Positions 35,257 to 44,109 of a DNA stretch of 64,000 bases are shown one piece after another. The notes beneath the pieces are model-generated. The model saw only the letters and a program-made list of their open reading frames with translations. It had not been told where the DNA came from and did not search any database. This DNA is from Planctomycetota bacterium (GTDB lineage: Bacteria; Planctomycetota; UBA8742; UBA2392): contig JABTUE010000001.1 in NCBI GenBank assembly GCA_015075515.1, positions 558,001 to 622,000 of the forward strand. Direction: 5' to 3'. Position 1 is the stretch's first letter; every line of letters starts with the position of its first letter. The translations under genes and the position numbers were made by a program.

Positions 35257-36174
35257 GTGGTCAACGCGCCGGCCAACTTTGAAATCAGCCTCAGCCAGAC
35301 CGGCAGCTACGGCACCAGCCTGAACATCAACCAGACCCCCACACTCAACGCCACGATCTGGGTGCGTCTGACCGGCGCGACGCTGGGCAGCTTCAACGGC
35401 AACGTGACCAACGTGGCCGGCACCGCCAGCGTCAACGTGGCCGTGACCGGCGCCGTCACGCCGCCCAACAACCTGGCGGTGACGCGCAACGGGCCGGCGG
35501 CGACCACCATGGTGGACAACGACGCCCAGGGCACCGGCGGCAACGGTCTGGTGATTCTGGACATCACCCTGGCCACGGCCCAGGCGGCCTGGAACGTGAC
35601 CGACCTGGTGTTTACCGCCAGCGGCACCGCCGACGAGCAGGCCGGTCTGAACTTTCTGGCCCTGTACGAAGACACCAACACCAACGGCGTGTTTGACGGG
35701 CCGGGCACGGACACCCTGGCCACGGCCGCGGCCGGCACCAGCTTCAACGCGCCCAACGGCACCTTACACCGCCACACTGGCCAACGGCGCCTGGGCGGTC
35801 TCCACCACCAGCGCTTCTTTCTGGTCTGCAAGCTGTCGGTGTGTGGCACGGCCGGCCAGACCGTGGTGGCCAGGCTGACCACGATTCAACGCCACCACCG
35901 GCGGCGGCGGCAGTGTCACCGGCACGCCCACCTCAGGCGCGGCCCCGGCCCTGACCGGCATCAACCCGGCGACGCTCAGCGTGACCCTGATCGGGCGGTG
36001 GCGCTTCACCACGGTGAACAACAACACCCACCAGGTCCCCACATCGAACACGGCCACATCGTAGTGCGAGGTGACACTGGCGCTTGGCGCAATGGCTCGT
36101 TCACGGCCACGGTCATGGTGTTCACCGAATCGCGCGCTGGACGCAGCGTCTTGCGGGCCGGCCGCGGCGTCTGA
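35257..36174 (+). CDS. Middle open fragment of the repeat protein
   Basis: Sense runs from 35257 to about 35765 (VNAPANFEISLSQTG to FNAPNGT) and is nearly identical to the minus-strand copy at 52916-53260. Beyond that the fragment is out of frame. Not an independent gene; the apparent Met is internal, within NTVVNAPANF of the copy. Confidence 0.5.
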   Translation: MVNAPANFEISLSQTGSYGTSLNINQTPTLNATIWVRLTGATLGSFNGNVTNVAGTASVNVAVTGAVTPPNNLAVTRNGPAATTMVDNDAQGTGGNGLVILDITLATAQAAWNVTDLVFTASGTADEQAGLNFLALYEDTNTNGVFDGPGTDTLATAAAGTSFNAPNGTLHRHTGQRRLGGLHHQRFFLVCKLSVCGTAGQTVVARLTTIQRHHRRRRQCHRHAHLRRGPGPDRHQPGDAQRDPDRAVALHHGEQQHPPGPHIEHGHIVVRGDTGAWRNGSFTATVMVFTESRAGRSVLRAGRGV

Positions 36175-36967
36175 ACTTCCTGGCGCTGTACATGGAGCCG
36201 ACAACGGCAACGGCACCTGGGACGGCCCGCGACGGACCTTCTGGCCACGGCCCGGCCGCGAGGCACCAGCTTCAACGCGGCCAACGACTGCTTCCCCACG
36301 TGACTGAGCCAACCATGACCGCGCCGCAACCCCGGCCCACGTTTACGGTGAACCAGACCCGGCCCGTTGCACGCCTGGCGGTGCCAGGCCATCCGCCGCC
36401 AGCCCCGGCCAGCAGTTGCGGGTGGCGCTGACGGCGACGCGGAATACGCCACCTTGGCGCGCTCCGTGGCGGAGCGCGAACACGGCGGCCAGCAGCGCGC
36501 TGCAGATTGCGCGTGCCGATTCGCGCCGTGAACGCCGGGCCGCAAACCCCGTCCACGGTCACGCGCGAGCAGACCCCCGCGGACTTCACCTGTGCTGGTG
36601 GGCCAGTTCCGCGCATGACCTCCAGCAACGCCGACTTCGAGCTGATCTGCGGCTTTACCGGCCTTCCTGCGACTGGTCTAGCGGCGGCGGCAGCTGGGCG
36701 GCAACCTGAACAGCGCCACGGGCGGGCAGGTCTGGCGCGACGACAACATCAGCAGCATTGACGCCGGTGACGCACCGCTGAAAGGCGCCGGCGCCGGGGC
36801 GACGCCGGTTGTGAGCTGCGTGTTTGCATCGAAAAGCAGGCCTTTGCCGCCGATTGCCATGAACACCAGCGCCAGGACTTCTACGTGTACCCGCGCGTGC
36901 CGCCAGCGTCAGCCGGCAGCCAGCTTGATCCGGTGTTCAACGCGGGGATTGCCGCCGGCCACGGACA

Positions 36968-37444
36968 TTGTCGCAGGCCATCACGGCCGGCACGGTGGCA
37001 ATCGGCGAAGTGCCGCCCAACGCCGCGGAAGGACTGCGCGTGGTGACCAGCGCCGACCTGACCGGCATCACGCCCACGGCCAGTCTGCCCGGCGGCGGGG
37101 CGGCAATCACGATCACGGGTTCAGGCTTCGGCCTGCCGGTGACGCTGACGATCGGCGGCGTGAACTGCCCCGGCGTGGCCACGGTCAATGCCGCGGGCAC
37201 GCAGATCACGGGCCTGACGGTTCCGGCCGGCAGCGGGCAGAACCTGCCGATTGTGCTGACGACCAACAACCTGGGCCCCAAGACGCTGACCCAGACCTTC
37301 AGCTACAGCAACGTGGCGGTGATCGGCGTGGGCGGCGGCGGAGGCGGCGGCAAGGGCGGCTGCGCGGCCGGCATCGGCGCGGCGCCCGCGGCGGTTGTGC
37401 TGCCGGTGCTGCTGGCGGCCTGGCGCCGCCGGCGCAGGCAGTAA
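36968..37444 (+). CDS. C-terminal open fragment with Gly-Cys-TM-Arg sorting tail
   Basis: Encodes ITAGTVAIGEVPPNA, an IPT/TIG-like unit (GGAAITITGSGFGLPVTLTI), a run of glycines, G-C-A-A-G, a hydrophobic helix (AAVVLPVLLAAW) and a terminal arginine cluster. The tail resembles tripartite sorting signals such as Synerg-CTERM/MYXO-CTERM. Followed by a terminator hairpin at 37473-37497. Confidence 0.6.
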   Translation: MSQAITAGTVAIGEVPPNAAEGLRVVTSADLTGITPTASLPGGGAAITITGSGFGLPVTLTIGGVNCPGVATVNAAGTQITGLTVPAGSGQNLPIVLTTNNLGPKTLTQTFSYSNVAVIGVGGGGGGGKGGCAAGIGAAPAAVVLPVLLAAWRRRRRQ

Positions 37445-37472
37445 GGGCATTGCCGCCATCAGCGCGACACAC

Positions 37473-37497
37473 AAGGGCCGGGGAATCCCCGGCCCTT
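37473..37497 (+). terminator. Rho-independent terminator
   Basis: AAGGGCCGGGG-AAT-CCCCGGCCCTT followed by T, 28 nt after the stop of the repeat-protein gene; symmetrical, so may also serve the opposite strand. Confidence 0.8.
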
Positions 37498-37533
37498 TGC
37501 GCTGGATACCCCACGGCGGGCGGGCTCACCAGC

Positions 37534-37555
37534 CGGCCCCCGTTTTCGTTGGCGC
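37534..37555. repeat. 22-bp direct repeat, right copy
   Basis: Exact copy of 33450-33471, ending next to the stop of the P-type ATPase gene. Here it has no matching left arm and does not form a hairpin. Confidence 0.8.
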
Positions 37556-37556
37556 G

Positions 37557-40229
37557 CTACAGAGGCCGCAGGCGGCGGACCAGCTTGTAGGCCTCCAGCA
37601 CCAGAAACAGGCTCAGCGCCGCGACCAGCCACAGCCCGTACTCGGTTGCGCTGACCGGCGCAATCTGGAGCACCCGGTTCAGGCCGGGGGTAAACATCGC
37701 GCCGATGTGCACAAGCTGGGCCAGAGCCGTGCCCGCCAGCAGCAGCGGGTTGCGCAGCGGGCTGATCAGAAAGCCGCTTTCGCTTTCACTGCGTGCGTTG
37801 CCGACCTGGATGTTCTGGAAGAACACCATCAGCAGCAGCACCGAGTTGCGCGCCTCGAACTCGGACGCACCGCGGTCCAGCAGCCACCAGAACGCGCCGG
37901 CGCAAACGGTGCCGATCCACAACGCCGACACCAGCACACTCTCGATCATGCGCCGGTTGAAGATCGGCTCTTTGGGCGGGCGCGGCCTGCGCGACAGTTC
38001 GTTGCCCTCGGCGGGTTCAAAGGCCAGCGCCACGTCCTGGATTCCGTTGGTCACCAGGTTCAGCCACAGCAGTTGCGTGGCCACAAACAGCATCGGCAGG
38101 CCCAGCGCCAGACAGGTAATGAACGCCAGGATCGTTCCCGCGCCGGTGCTGATCAGCAGAAAGATCACCTTGCGCACGTTGGCGTAGGCCACGCGGCCTT
38201 CTTCGATGCCCGCGACGATGCTGCCGAATGCGTCGTCGGTGATGATCAGGTCGGCGGTTTCGCGCGCCACGTCGGTGCCGCTTTTGCCCATAGCCACGCC
38301 CACGTTGGCCTGGCGCAGCGCCGGGGCGTCGTTGGCGCCGTCGCCGGTAACAGCGACAAAGTGGCCCTGGGCCTGCAGCGCCTGGACGATCTCCAATTTC
38401 TGGCGCGGTTCCACGCGCGCGAACACGCGGGCCTGGCGCACCAGCGCCGCGCGGGCGCTGTCGTCCGGCGCGGATGCAAGCTGCGGCCCGGTGACGACCT
38501 CGGCGGCGTCACTGGCCAGACCCAGCTTGCGGGCGATCGCCAGCGCCGTCACCGGATGGTCGCCGGTCACCATGGCCACCGCCACGCCGGCGCGGCCGCA
38601 GGCGGCAATCGCGGCCGGGGCGTCGGGGCGCAGCGGATCAATCGTGCCCACCAGCCCCAGAAAGCACAGGCCGGCCAGGCGGTCCGGCCCGAAGCTGTCG
38701 GCGTCGGCGTTCACGCGGCCGTCGGCCACGGCCATCACGCGGTAACCCTGATCGGCCAGTTCACGCGCGGCCGCTTCCACGGCCTGGCGATCCAGCGGCG
38801 TGTCGGCGCCGGGCGCGGCCATGCTCGCGCACATCGGCAGCAGCTTTTCCAGCGCGCCCTTGACGCAGGCCAGCGCGCCCGGCCCGTGCAGTGTCGCGGC
38901 ATACTGGCGTTCACTTTCAAAGGGCACCGACGCCAGCAGCGGGTGGTGCGCCTCCAGCGCCGGGCGGGTAATCCCCAGCTTGTGTGCCACTACCAGCAGG
39001 CTTACGTCCACGGCGTCGCCGTGGGTAACCCAGGTCTGACCCTTGAGCGCCAGCGTGGCCTCGTTGCACAGCGCCACGGCGCGGGCCAGACGTTCGGCCA
39101 AAGCGCGTGCGGCCAGGGTATCGGTGTCAGGCGGAATCACCAGTTCACCGGCCGGGTTCACACCCTGGCCGCTCAGGCGCAGCAGCGGCAGACCCGGCAG
39201 CCACAGGCGCTCGGCGGTAAGCTGGTTCATGGTCAGCGTGCCGGTTTTGTCCGAGGCAATGTAGGTGCACGAGCCCAGCGCCTCGACCGCCGCCAGCTTG
39301 CGCACGATCACGCGCCGGCGGCTCATGCGCCGCACGGCAATCGCCAGCGCGACTGTCAGCGCCACGGGCAGACCCTCGGGAATAGCCGCCACGGCCAGAG
39401 CCACGGCCAGCACGAACACTTCCTGGGCGCTCTGGCCGCGCGCCAGCGCAACCGCCGCCACCAGCGCGCAGGCCACGCCGATCAGCACGGTCAGTTTGCG
39501 CGTGAACGTTTCCATGCGCAGCAACAGCGGCGGCCTGGCGCCCTCGCGCCCCAGCACGGCCTCGGCAATCGCGCCCAGTTGCGTGTTCAGCCCGGTGGCC
39601 ACGCACACGCCGCGCCCGCGCCCGCGCTGAACCAGCGTGCCCGCAAAGGCCATGTTCACGCGGTCGCCCATACCGGCGTCGGCGTCCACAATCGCCTGCG
39701 GGTGTTTGTTGACGGCTTTGGATTCGCCCGTAAGCAACGACTCGTCCACCTGCAGGCCGTTGGCCGTGATCAGCCGCAGGTCGGCGGGCACCAGGTTGCC
39801 CGTTTCCAGCAGCACGATGTCGCCCTCGACCAGGTGGCGGGCGTCTATTTCGAGTTCTTCGCCGTCGCGCACCACCAGCGCGCGCGGCACGGTAAGGCTG
39901 GCCAGCGCCGCGGCGCTGCGCTGGGCGTTGTATTCCTGAATCGTGCCGATCACGGCGTTCAGCAGCAGCACCGCGCCGATGAACAGCCCGTCTTCCCAGT
40001 CGCCCAGCAGCACCGCCACCAGCGCCGCCACCAGCAGCACATAGATCAGAGGACTTTTGAACTGGTGCAGAAACACCAGCACCAGACCGGCCTGGCGCCC
40101 GTGCGGCAGTTCGTTGGGCCCGTTGCGCGCCAGGCGCGCCGCGGCTTCGGTTTGTGACAGGCCGCCGGCGGTCACGCCCCGGCCGGCCAGGACGGATTCA
40201 ATGCTGTCGTGATGGGGCCGGCCGCTCAT
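37557..40229 (-). CDS. P-type cation-transporting ATPase (P2-type, Ca2+/Na+/K+-like)
   Basis: 890 residues, full length. TGES (167-170) in the actuator domain, phosphorylated D327 in DKTGTLT, KGALE in the nucleotide domain, and TGDGANDAP in the hinge are all present. Membrane motif IPEGLP (283-288) in TM4 and LLWLNLVTNGIQD in TM6 point to a P2A/P2-like ion site, as in bacterial PMA1/PacL-type Ca2+ or Na+ pumps. N-terminal S-x-T-E-A-x-x-R-L-x3-G-P-N-E-L is typical. It exports cations at the expense of ATP. Convergent with the repeat-protein gene. Confidence 0.93.
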   Translation of the reverse strand: MSGRPHHDSIESVLAGRGVTAGGLSQTEAAARLARNGPNELPHGRQAGLVLVFLHQFKSPLIYVLLVAALVAVLLGDWEDGLFIGAVLLLNAVIGTIQEYNAQRSAAALASLTVPRALVVRDGEELEIDARHLVEGDIVLLETGNLVPADLRLITANGLQVDESLLTGESKAVNKHPQAIVDADAGMGDRVNMAFAGTLVQRGRGRGVCVATGLNTQLGAIAEAVLGREGARPPLLLRMETFTRKLTVLIGVACALVAAVALARGQSAQEVFVLAVALAVAAIPEGLPVALTVALAIAVRRMSRRRVIVRKLAAVEALGSCTYIASDKTGTLTMNQLTAERLWLPGLPLLRLSGQGVNPAGELVIPPDTDTLAARALAERLARAVALCNEATLALKGQTWVTHGDAVDVSLLVVAHKLGITRPALEAHHPLLASVPFESERQYAATLHGPGALACVKGALEKLLPMCASMAAPGADTPLDRQAVEAAARELADQGYRVMAVADGRVNADADSFGPDRLAGLCFLGLVGTIDPLRPDAPAAIAACGRAGVAVAMVTGDHPVTALAIARKLGLASDAAEVVTGPQLASAPDDSARAALVRQARVFARVEPRQKLEIVQALQAQGHFVAVTGDGANDAPALRQANVGVAMGKSGTDVARETADLIITDDAFGSIVAGIEEGRVAYANVRKVIFLLISTGAGTILAFITCLALGLPMLFVATQLLWLNLVTNGIQDVALAFEPAEGNELSRRPRPPKEPIFNRRMIESVLVSALWIGTVCAGAFWWLLDRGASEFEARNSVLLLMVFFQNIQVGNARSESESGFLISPLRNPLLLAGTALAQLVHIGAMFTPGLNRVLQIAPVSATEYGLWLVAALSLFLVLEAYKLVRRLRPL

Positions 40230-40277
40230 GGCGCATTTATAGCGGTGCCGGGTGCGGTTGTCGCGGCGGGGCGGGCG

Positions 40278-41111
40278 TCAGGTGCGCGGGGCTTCGTCGA
40301 GTTCGTCCTGGGGCTTTTCGGGCCGGGGCACGAATTCGGTGACGTTGTCGCCGGGTTTGGCCACGCGCTCGGTGGCCAGGCCCTGGGCGACATCGTCTTT
40401 TTCAATCCGCGTGGTTTCGACCAGGTGCGGGCGCGGGGCGTCGGGTTTGTCCAGCTTTTCCGTGGACAGCGCGCCGTCGCGGGCGGGCTTGGCCACGCGT
40501 TCGGTGGCCAGACCGGAGACCTGCATTTCCTCGCGGGTCAGGGTGCGGGTAACGGCCGCTTCCTGGGCGATGGCGGCGCTCATGGCGGCGTCGGCGTCGG
40601 CTTCGCCGTTGCGGGTCTGGTCGGCGTCGGCAACGCGGGGCTTGCCGGAACCGAAGGTGATTTCGCCGGGCAGGCCGATCGCGCGGCCGGTGTTGACCAG
40701 CCGCATCGGTTCGCCGTCGTAGGGCTTGGGCATGGCGTGGTGCTTGGGCGCAAAGGGTACCGCCCCGTACAGCAGGCTGAGCATCGCCGCCAGGTCGCCC
40801 AGGTCGGTGTCGTCCGGCAGAAACGCAGCGTAGACAATCGGCTGCTTGCGGATTTCCTGGCAGCGCTTGAGGGCAAACACGCCCAGCGACATCTTGAGCA
40901 GCTTTTCCAGGTGGTCGCGCAGGTTGCCGCCGCCCTTGTGCACGTTGAACAGAACCGGTTCACGGGCGGTACAGGCAATGCCCTGTTCCACCTTCTTCAG
41001 CTTGGCGCCCATCACGGCGTAGACGGCGGTGCTGGAATTGAGCTCCGCCGCCGCCGACAGCGGCGAACGGAACAGCCACCAGCCTTTCCAGTCCAGCGTG
41101 AAGGACTTCAA
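40278..41111 (-). CDS. Protein of unknown function with GLATERVAKP repeat
   Basis: 277 residues from a TTG at 41111, preferred because GGAG lies 7 nt upstream; ATG 41135 would add eight residues and has no ribosome-binding site. I do not recognise the family. The N-terminal ~130 residues look folded (KGWWLFRSP, VYAVMGAKL, QPIVYAAFLPDDTDLG, LYGAVPFAPKHHA). The C-terminal half is acidic, Ala/Asp/Glu-rich and probably disordered, with two exact copies of GLATERVAKP about 55 residues apart. No signal peptide. Neighbours are the P-type ATPase and the VIT/VWA gene, both on the same strand, with no clear functional tie. Confidence 0.7.
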   Translation of the reverse strand: MKSFTLDWKGWWLFRSPLSAAAELNSSTAVYAVMGAKLKKVEQGIACTAREPVLFNVHKGGGNLRDHLEKLLKMSLGVFALKRCQEIRKQPIVYAAFLPDDTDLGDLAAMLSLLYGAVPFAPKHHAMPKPYDGEPMRLVNTGRAIGLPGEITFGSGKPRVADADQTRNGEADADAAMSAAIAQEAAVTRTLTREEMQVSGLATERVAKPARDGALSTEKLDKPDAPRPHLVETTRIEKDDVAQGLATERVAKPGDNVTEFVPRPEKPQDELDEAPRT

Positions 41112-41211
41112 GTCACCACTCCGTGCGCCAAGCATAATGGCCGCAACGGGCCCGGCGCTATGGGGTCCTTCAGTATAGCCATAAAGGGCGCGGCGGGGCG
41201 CACAAATGCGG

Positions 41212-41239
41212 ACGGGCGGGGCCGGCCGGCCCCGCCCGT
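41212..41239 (-). terminator. 28-bp perfect GC palindrome after the VIT/VWA gene
   Basis: ACGGGCGGGGCCGG and its exact complement form a perfect palindrome 13 nt beyond the stop at 41253. No T-run follows, so it may be an intrinsic-like hairpin or RNA-stabilising element. Confidence 0.55.
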
Positions 41240-41252
41240 GTGTCTTGGCCTG

Positions 41253-43631
41253 CTAGCCGTTCTTCTTTTCGTCCTTGGGCGCTTCCTCTACCCCGGTGGC
41301 GCTCTTGTCCACGATGCGGAAGGTTTTGTTGCCCTGGCGGAAGATCACCTCGTTGCCCAGGGCCAGGATTTTGGCCGTGATGTCGTCCTTGCGGGCGATT
41401 TCGAAGTACCGGTCACTCATGTACTCCACCACCTCGGCCCCGAACAGCTCGGCGTTGGTCAGGTCGCTTTCCAGCCACAGCCCGTCGGCCCACACAAAGG
41501 TGCGGGTGCCGATGGTCTTGACCACCTGTTCGGCCTCGGTGGCCGCGGCGGCCTTGTCCAGCCCGCGGGCGGCCAGCCGGCGCAGTTTTTCGGCGGTCTT
41601 GGTGGACATGCCGGCCTTTTTGGCTTTGTCCTCGAGGTCCTTGAGCTCGGCTTCTTCGGCGTTGCGGGCGTCGTCGGCGTTGGCGTTTTCCTTGCGCGCG
41701 GCATTGCCGTCGGAGCGCCGCACCGCGTCCTTGCCGCTCTGGCTTTCCGGCGCGGCCGGGGCGCCGCCGCCGACGCCGCGGCCGCTGCCACCGGGGCCGC
41801 CGCGTTCGTTCCAGCGGTCTTCAGCCGGGCGGTTGGGCGGACGCGGCGTGCCGGGACGGGTGACCGGCGTGTCTTCAACGACCAGAAAGCTGGTGTAGGG
41901 CGTGACAATGCCGAACTGGGTGCCCAGCTTGATGATCTCCTTGACCAGTTCCTCGTTGTGGCCCTTGAGCGTGATCTGATCCATCAGCGCGCCCACGCGG
42001 CGCACCGCCCACATGCGCGGCAGCCAGCCCTTGGCGGTGTCCTTTTCAACCAGTTCGACACTGTATTCAAAGGCGCGCTTTTCGCCGTTGACCGTGCCCT
42101 CCAGCACAAGCTGGCGCTTGCCGGGCTTTTCAAACCGGCCCAGCACCGCCAGTTGCGTGCCAGCAAACAGGTCGCCCGGCACCTGCGGGTGCATGTCGTG
42201 GATCTCGGCGCCGTCCATGCGCAGCTTGACATCACTCAGCACCGGCGCGGCAATCTTGTTGGCAAAGTTGCTGACCTTCACCTCCATGTCTTCTTTGGGC
42301 TTGACGTACTCGCGCTGGCCGCGGCCCTCTTCGGCCAGCGTGTCCAGCAGCCAGGTGTTCACGTCGTAGCCCACCCCGAAGGTGAACAGGCGCACGTGGG
42401 CCGGGCGCTTTTCCACGCTGAGTTTGGCCAGCGCCCGCACGTCCGTGATTTCGCCCATCGTGGGCAGGCCGTCGGTAAAGAACAGCACATAGCACGGGCG
42501 CTTGCTGTCACTGCCCGCCAGTTCATAGGCCGCGCGGATCGCGCCCTCGATGTTCGTGCCGCCGCTGGCTTCCAGCCTGTCAATGCTTTCCTGGGCGGAC
42601 TTCTTGTTGTCCTCGGTGGCGTCAACCAGCCTGTCGTGCAGCTTGCGCACCATGGTGCTGAAGGTGACCACGGCAAAGCGGTCTTTGGCACCGAGTTTGC
42701 CCACCACAAACTTCATGGCCTTGCGCGCCTGGGCGATCTTGCCGTCTTCGTCCATGCTGCCGCTGGTGTCCATCACCACGATCACGTCCTTGGGCAGAAT
42801 TTCGTCGGTCGCAAGCTGGATCCTGGGCGTCAGCAGCGCCAGAAAGTACCCGGCCTTGCCGTCTTCGCGGTAGCTCATCACGTTGGCCGCCAGCGGCCCG
42901 TCGGCGTAGCCGAAAAACACCTCAAAGTCGTTGGCCGGCTGTTCGCCCTTCATCTCAAGTCCGACCACGGCCTCGGTTTCGCCCTTGCGGATCACTTCGA
43001 CGCGGTGCGTGGGCGAATAGATCGCCTGCAGCGCGCGCTCGGACTTGATGGTGACCCTGGCCGTGACCAGCTCAGGCGGCGTCAGACAGAAGTTGCGCGT
43101 GCGCAGCGGATAGTTGAAGCGCACCAGCCCGCTGTCAAAACGCAGCAGCTCGGTGTAGGTGAACCGGATTGTCAAATCCTGCTGCGGCAGAATCGGAAAC
43201 ACCCGCGCCTGGAACAGCCCGCGCCCGGTGTATTCCAGCAGCCCGGGGTCTATCATCTTGCGTACAGTCTCTTCGTAGATGTGGCGGGCCTTGTCGGCGG
43301 GCAGAAGCTCGCCTTTGACCATTTTGCCGTCCATGGTCATTTCAAAGCCGTTGATCGCGGCCTCGGCGGGCAACGGGAAGATGTAGGTACCCTCAAGCTG
43401 CCAGCCGTTGGGGTTGAAGAAGGTCTGGGTGATGGTGGTGGTCGCGCCCTGGCCGTCTATCACGGTCTCAACCTGGTGGCTCTTGACCCGGATGTTCTCC
43501 ACAGGCACAGGGCGAGGCCGGGGCATGGGCTCAGGCCGGACGCGGCGGTCAATCACAATGCCCTGGGCGGCGGCGGCGCCGGCCAGGGTGGCAATCAGGG
43601 CGGCAAGCGCCAGAGAGGTACGGTTGAGCAT
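41253..43631 (-). CDS. VIT + von Willebrand A domain secreted protein
   Basis: 792 residues from ATG 43631, preceded by AGGGGA. Signal peptide (1-22). A VIT domain (about 45-165) contains ITQTFFNPN and EGTYIFPLP, then K-A-R-x-I-Y-E and GLFQARVFPILP as in inter-alpha-trypsin-inhibitor heavy chains. A VWA domain (about 280-460) has the complete MIDAS D288-x-S290-x-S292 (DTSGS) with SGGTNIEGAI and FFTDGLPT. The C-terminal part contains a Pro/Gly-rich linker, a charged helix (ELKDLEDKAKKAG) and a small conserved-looking tail (VWADGLWLESDL). Such proteins act in envelope protein-protein contacts. A 28-bp perfect palindrome follows the stop. Confidence 0.9.
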   Translation of the reverse strand: MLNRTSLALAALIATLAGAAAAQGIVIDRRVRPEPMPRPRPVPVENIRVKSHQVETVIDGQGATTTITQTFFNPNGWQLEGTYIFPLPAEAAINGFEMTMDGKMVKGELLPADKARHIYEETVRKMIDPGLLEYTGRGLFQARVFPILPQQDLTIRFTYTELLRFDSGLVRFNYPLRTRNFCLTPPELVTARVTIKSERALQAIYSPTHRVEVIRKGETEAVVGLEMKGEQPANDFEVFFGYADGPLAANVMSYREDGKAGYFLALLTPRIQLATDEILPKDVIVVMDTSGSMDEDGKIAQARKAMKFVVGKLGAKDRFAVVTFSTMVRKLHDRLVDATEDNKKSAQESIDRLEASGGTNIEGAIRAAYELAGSDSKRPCYVLFFTDGLPTMGEITDVRALAKLSVEKRPAHVRLFTFGVGYDVNTWLLDTLAEEGRGQREYVKPKEDMEVKVSNFANKIAAPVLSDVKLRMDGAEIHDMHPQVPGDLFAGTQLAVLGRFEKPGKRQLVLEGTVNGEKRAFEYSVELVEKDTAKGWLPRMWAVRRVGALMDQITLKGHNEELVKEIIKLGTQFGIVTPYTSFLVVEDTPVTRPGTPRPPNRPAEDRWNERGGPGGSGRGVGGGAPAAPESQSGKDAVRRSDGNAARKENANADDARNAEEAELKDLEDKAKKAGMSTKTAEKLRRLAARGLDKAAAATEAEQVVKTIGTRTFVWADGLWLESDLTNAELFGAEVVEYMSDRYFEIARKDDITAKILALGNEVIFRQGNKTFRIVDKSATGVEEAPKDEKKNG

Positions 43632-43718
43632 GGTTTCCCCTGCGTAGAGACTGCGTGCGGGTGTTAGGACGCAGGTTGCCGGCGGGTGGTTCCGGGTAGT
43701 TGGGGCTTGGGCCGGCAA

Positions 43719-43836
43719 CGTCACATTTATGTCACGCGTGTCACGGGCGCCGCAAGCGGCGCCCGAATGTCACATTTGTGCCACGTGTGTCACAGCCATC
43801 GGGGTTGCCTGCGCTCGATTGTCACATCTGTGTCAC
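43719..43836 (+). repeat. Array of phased TGTCAC hexamers
   Basis: Eight TGTCAC-type hexamers in three clusters: 43719 (CGTCAC), 43730, 43739; 43768, 43779 (TGCCAC), 43788; 43820, 43831. Within clusters the first two are 11 bp apart and the third 9 bp further. Cluster starts are 49 and 52 bp apart, close to five helical turns. Looks like a cooperative direct-repeat binding site for a transcription factor. Confidence 0.65.
43745..43764. other. GC-rich hairpin between hexamer clusters
   Basis: GGGCGCCGC-AA-GCGGCGCCC, a 9-bp perfect stem between the first and second TGTCAC cluster. Confidence 0.5.
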
Positions 43837-44109
43837 GGCGCCAAGGTTGAGGCGCAGTAGATCACCCGCCGGTGCCGGCGAAGGTGAATGCGCGACGGCT
43901 TGGGACGAACAGGCGCAACCGCAACTTAATGCTGTGGCTTTTCACGGGCGGGGCATTTTGCCCGCGCAACCATGGGCGACTTTTGCCAATGCTTGGGACT
44001 CTTGTTGTCCCGCCCTGCGCCAGCTTCACCTCCAACCCACTATACCCCGCAATGGCGACAGGCCCGTTGGGGTCTTGTCTGGCGCCGGGTGTGACTATGC
44101 TGGCGCGCC

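Larger units (their letters stand above)
33637..37444 (+). pseudogene. Large secreted repeat protein with sorting tail, broken by many frameshifts
   Basis: If the indels are repaired this is one secreted protein of about 1270 residues. It opens with a signal peptide (ending LAAQTWA) and a DUF4082-like beta domain (about 30-155). Several ~95-residue Ig-like units follow (SLNLGSTPQGTPGSAVSYTV, TAGTVTGNITHTS). Two copies of a segment with D-G-P-G-T-D-T-L-A-T-A-A-A-G-T come next, then an IPT/TIG-like strand set and a tail of glycines, C-A-A-G, a hydrophobic helix and RRRRR. From about 34690 to 36960 the sense frame changes repeatedly, often at short homopolymers, with sense intact between breaks. 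The 3' part is a near copy of the gene at 51147-55264. Strong promoter, leader hairpin and GGAGGAGG precede it. Confidence 0.75.
35193..37518 (+). repeat. Long inverted repeat, plus-strand copy
   Basis: From about AGCGTGGGCACGCCC to CGCTGGATACCCCACGGCG, this segment matches the reverse complement of 51077-53317. Identity is very high in the first ~400 bp (one amino-acid change, Gly to Ser, over ~100 residues) and remains recognisable to past the stop codon and terminator region. Lengths differ by ~85 bp because of many small indels. Confidence 0.8.
43632..44109. other. 478-nt intergenic region between divergent genes
   Basis: Holds the VIT/VWA promoter side, the TGTCAC hexamer array, a GC hairpin (43745-43764) and about 270 nt without recognisable genes upstream of the TPR relic. 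Open frames through it read as composition noise. A weak TTGTCT-15-TATGCT promoter-like pair ends at 44101. Confidence 0.6.

Noticed and set aside
40209..43667. Plus-strand open frame of 1152 codons opposite the 40278 and VIT/VWA genes
   Set aside because: Antisense to two well-supported genes; His/Gln/Arg/Gly-rich composition with no domain, as expected from GC-rich shadow frames. The same applies to long antisense frames at 37395-40157, 18889-21294, 12062-13723, 17633-18925 and 23298-24941.
43719..43836. TGTCAC array as a replication origin (DnaA boxes)
   Set aside because: The hexamers do not match TTATCCACA, there is no AT-rich unwinding stretch and no dnaA, dnaN or gyrB nearby.
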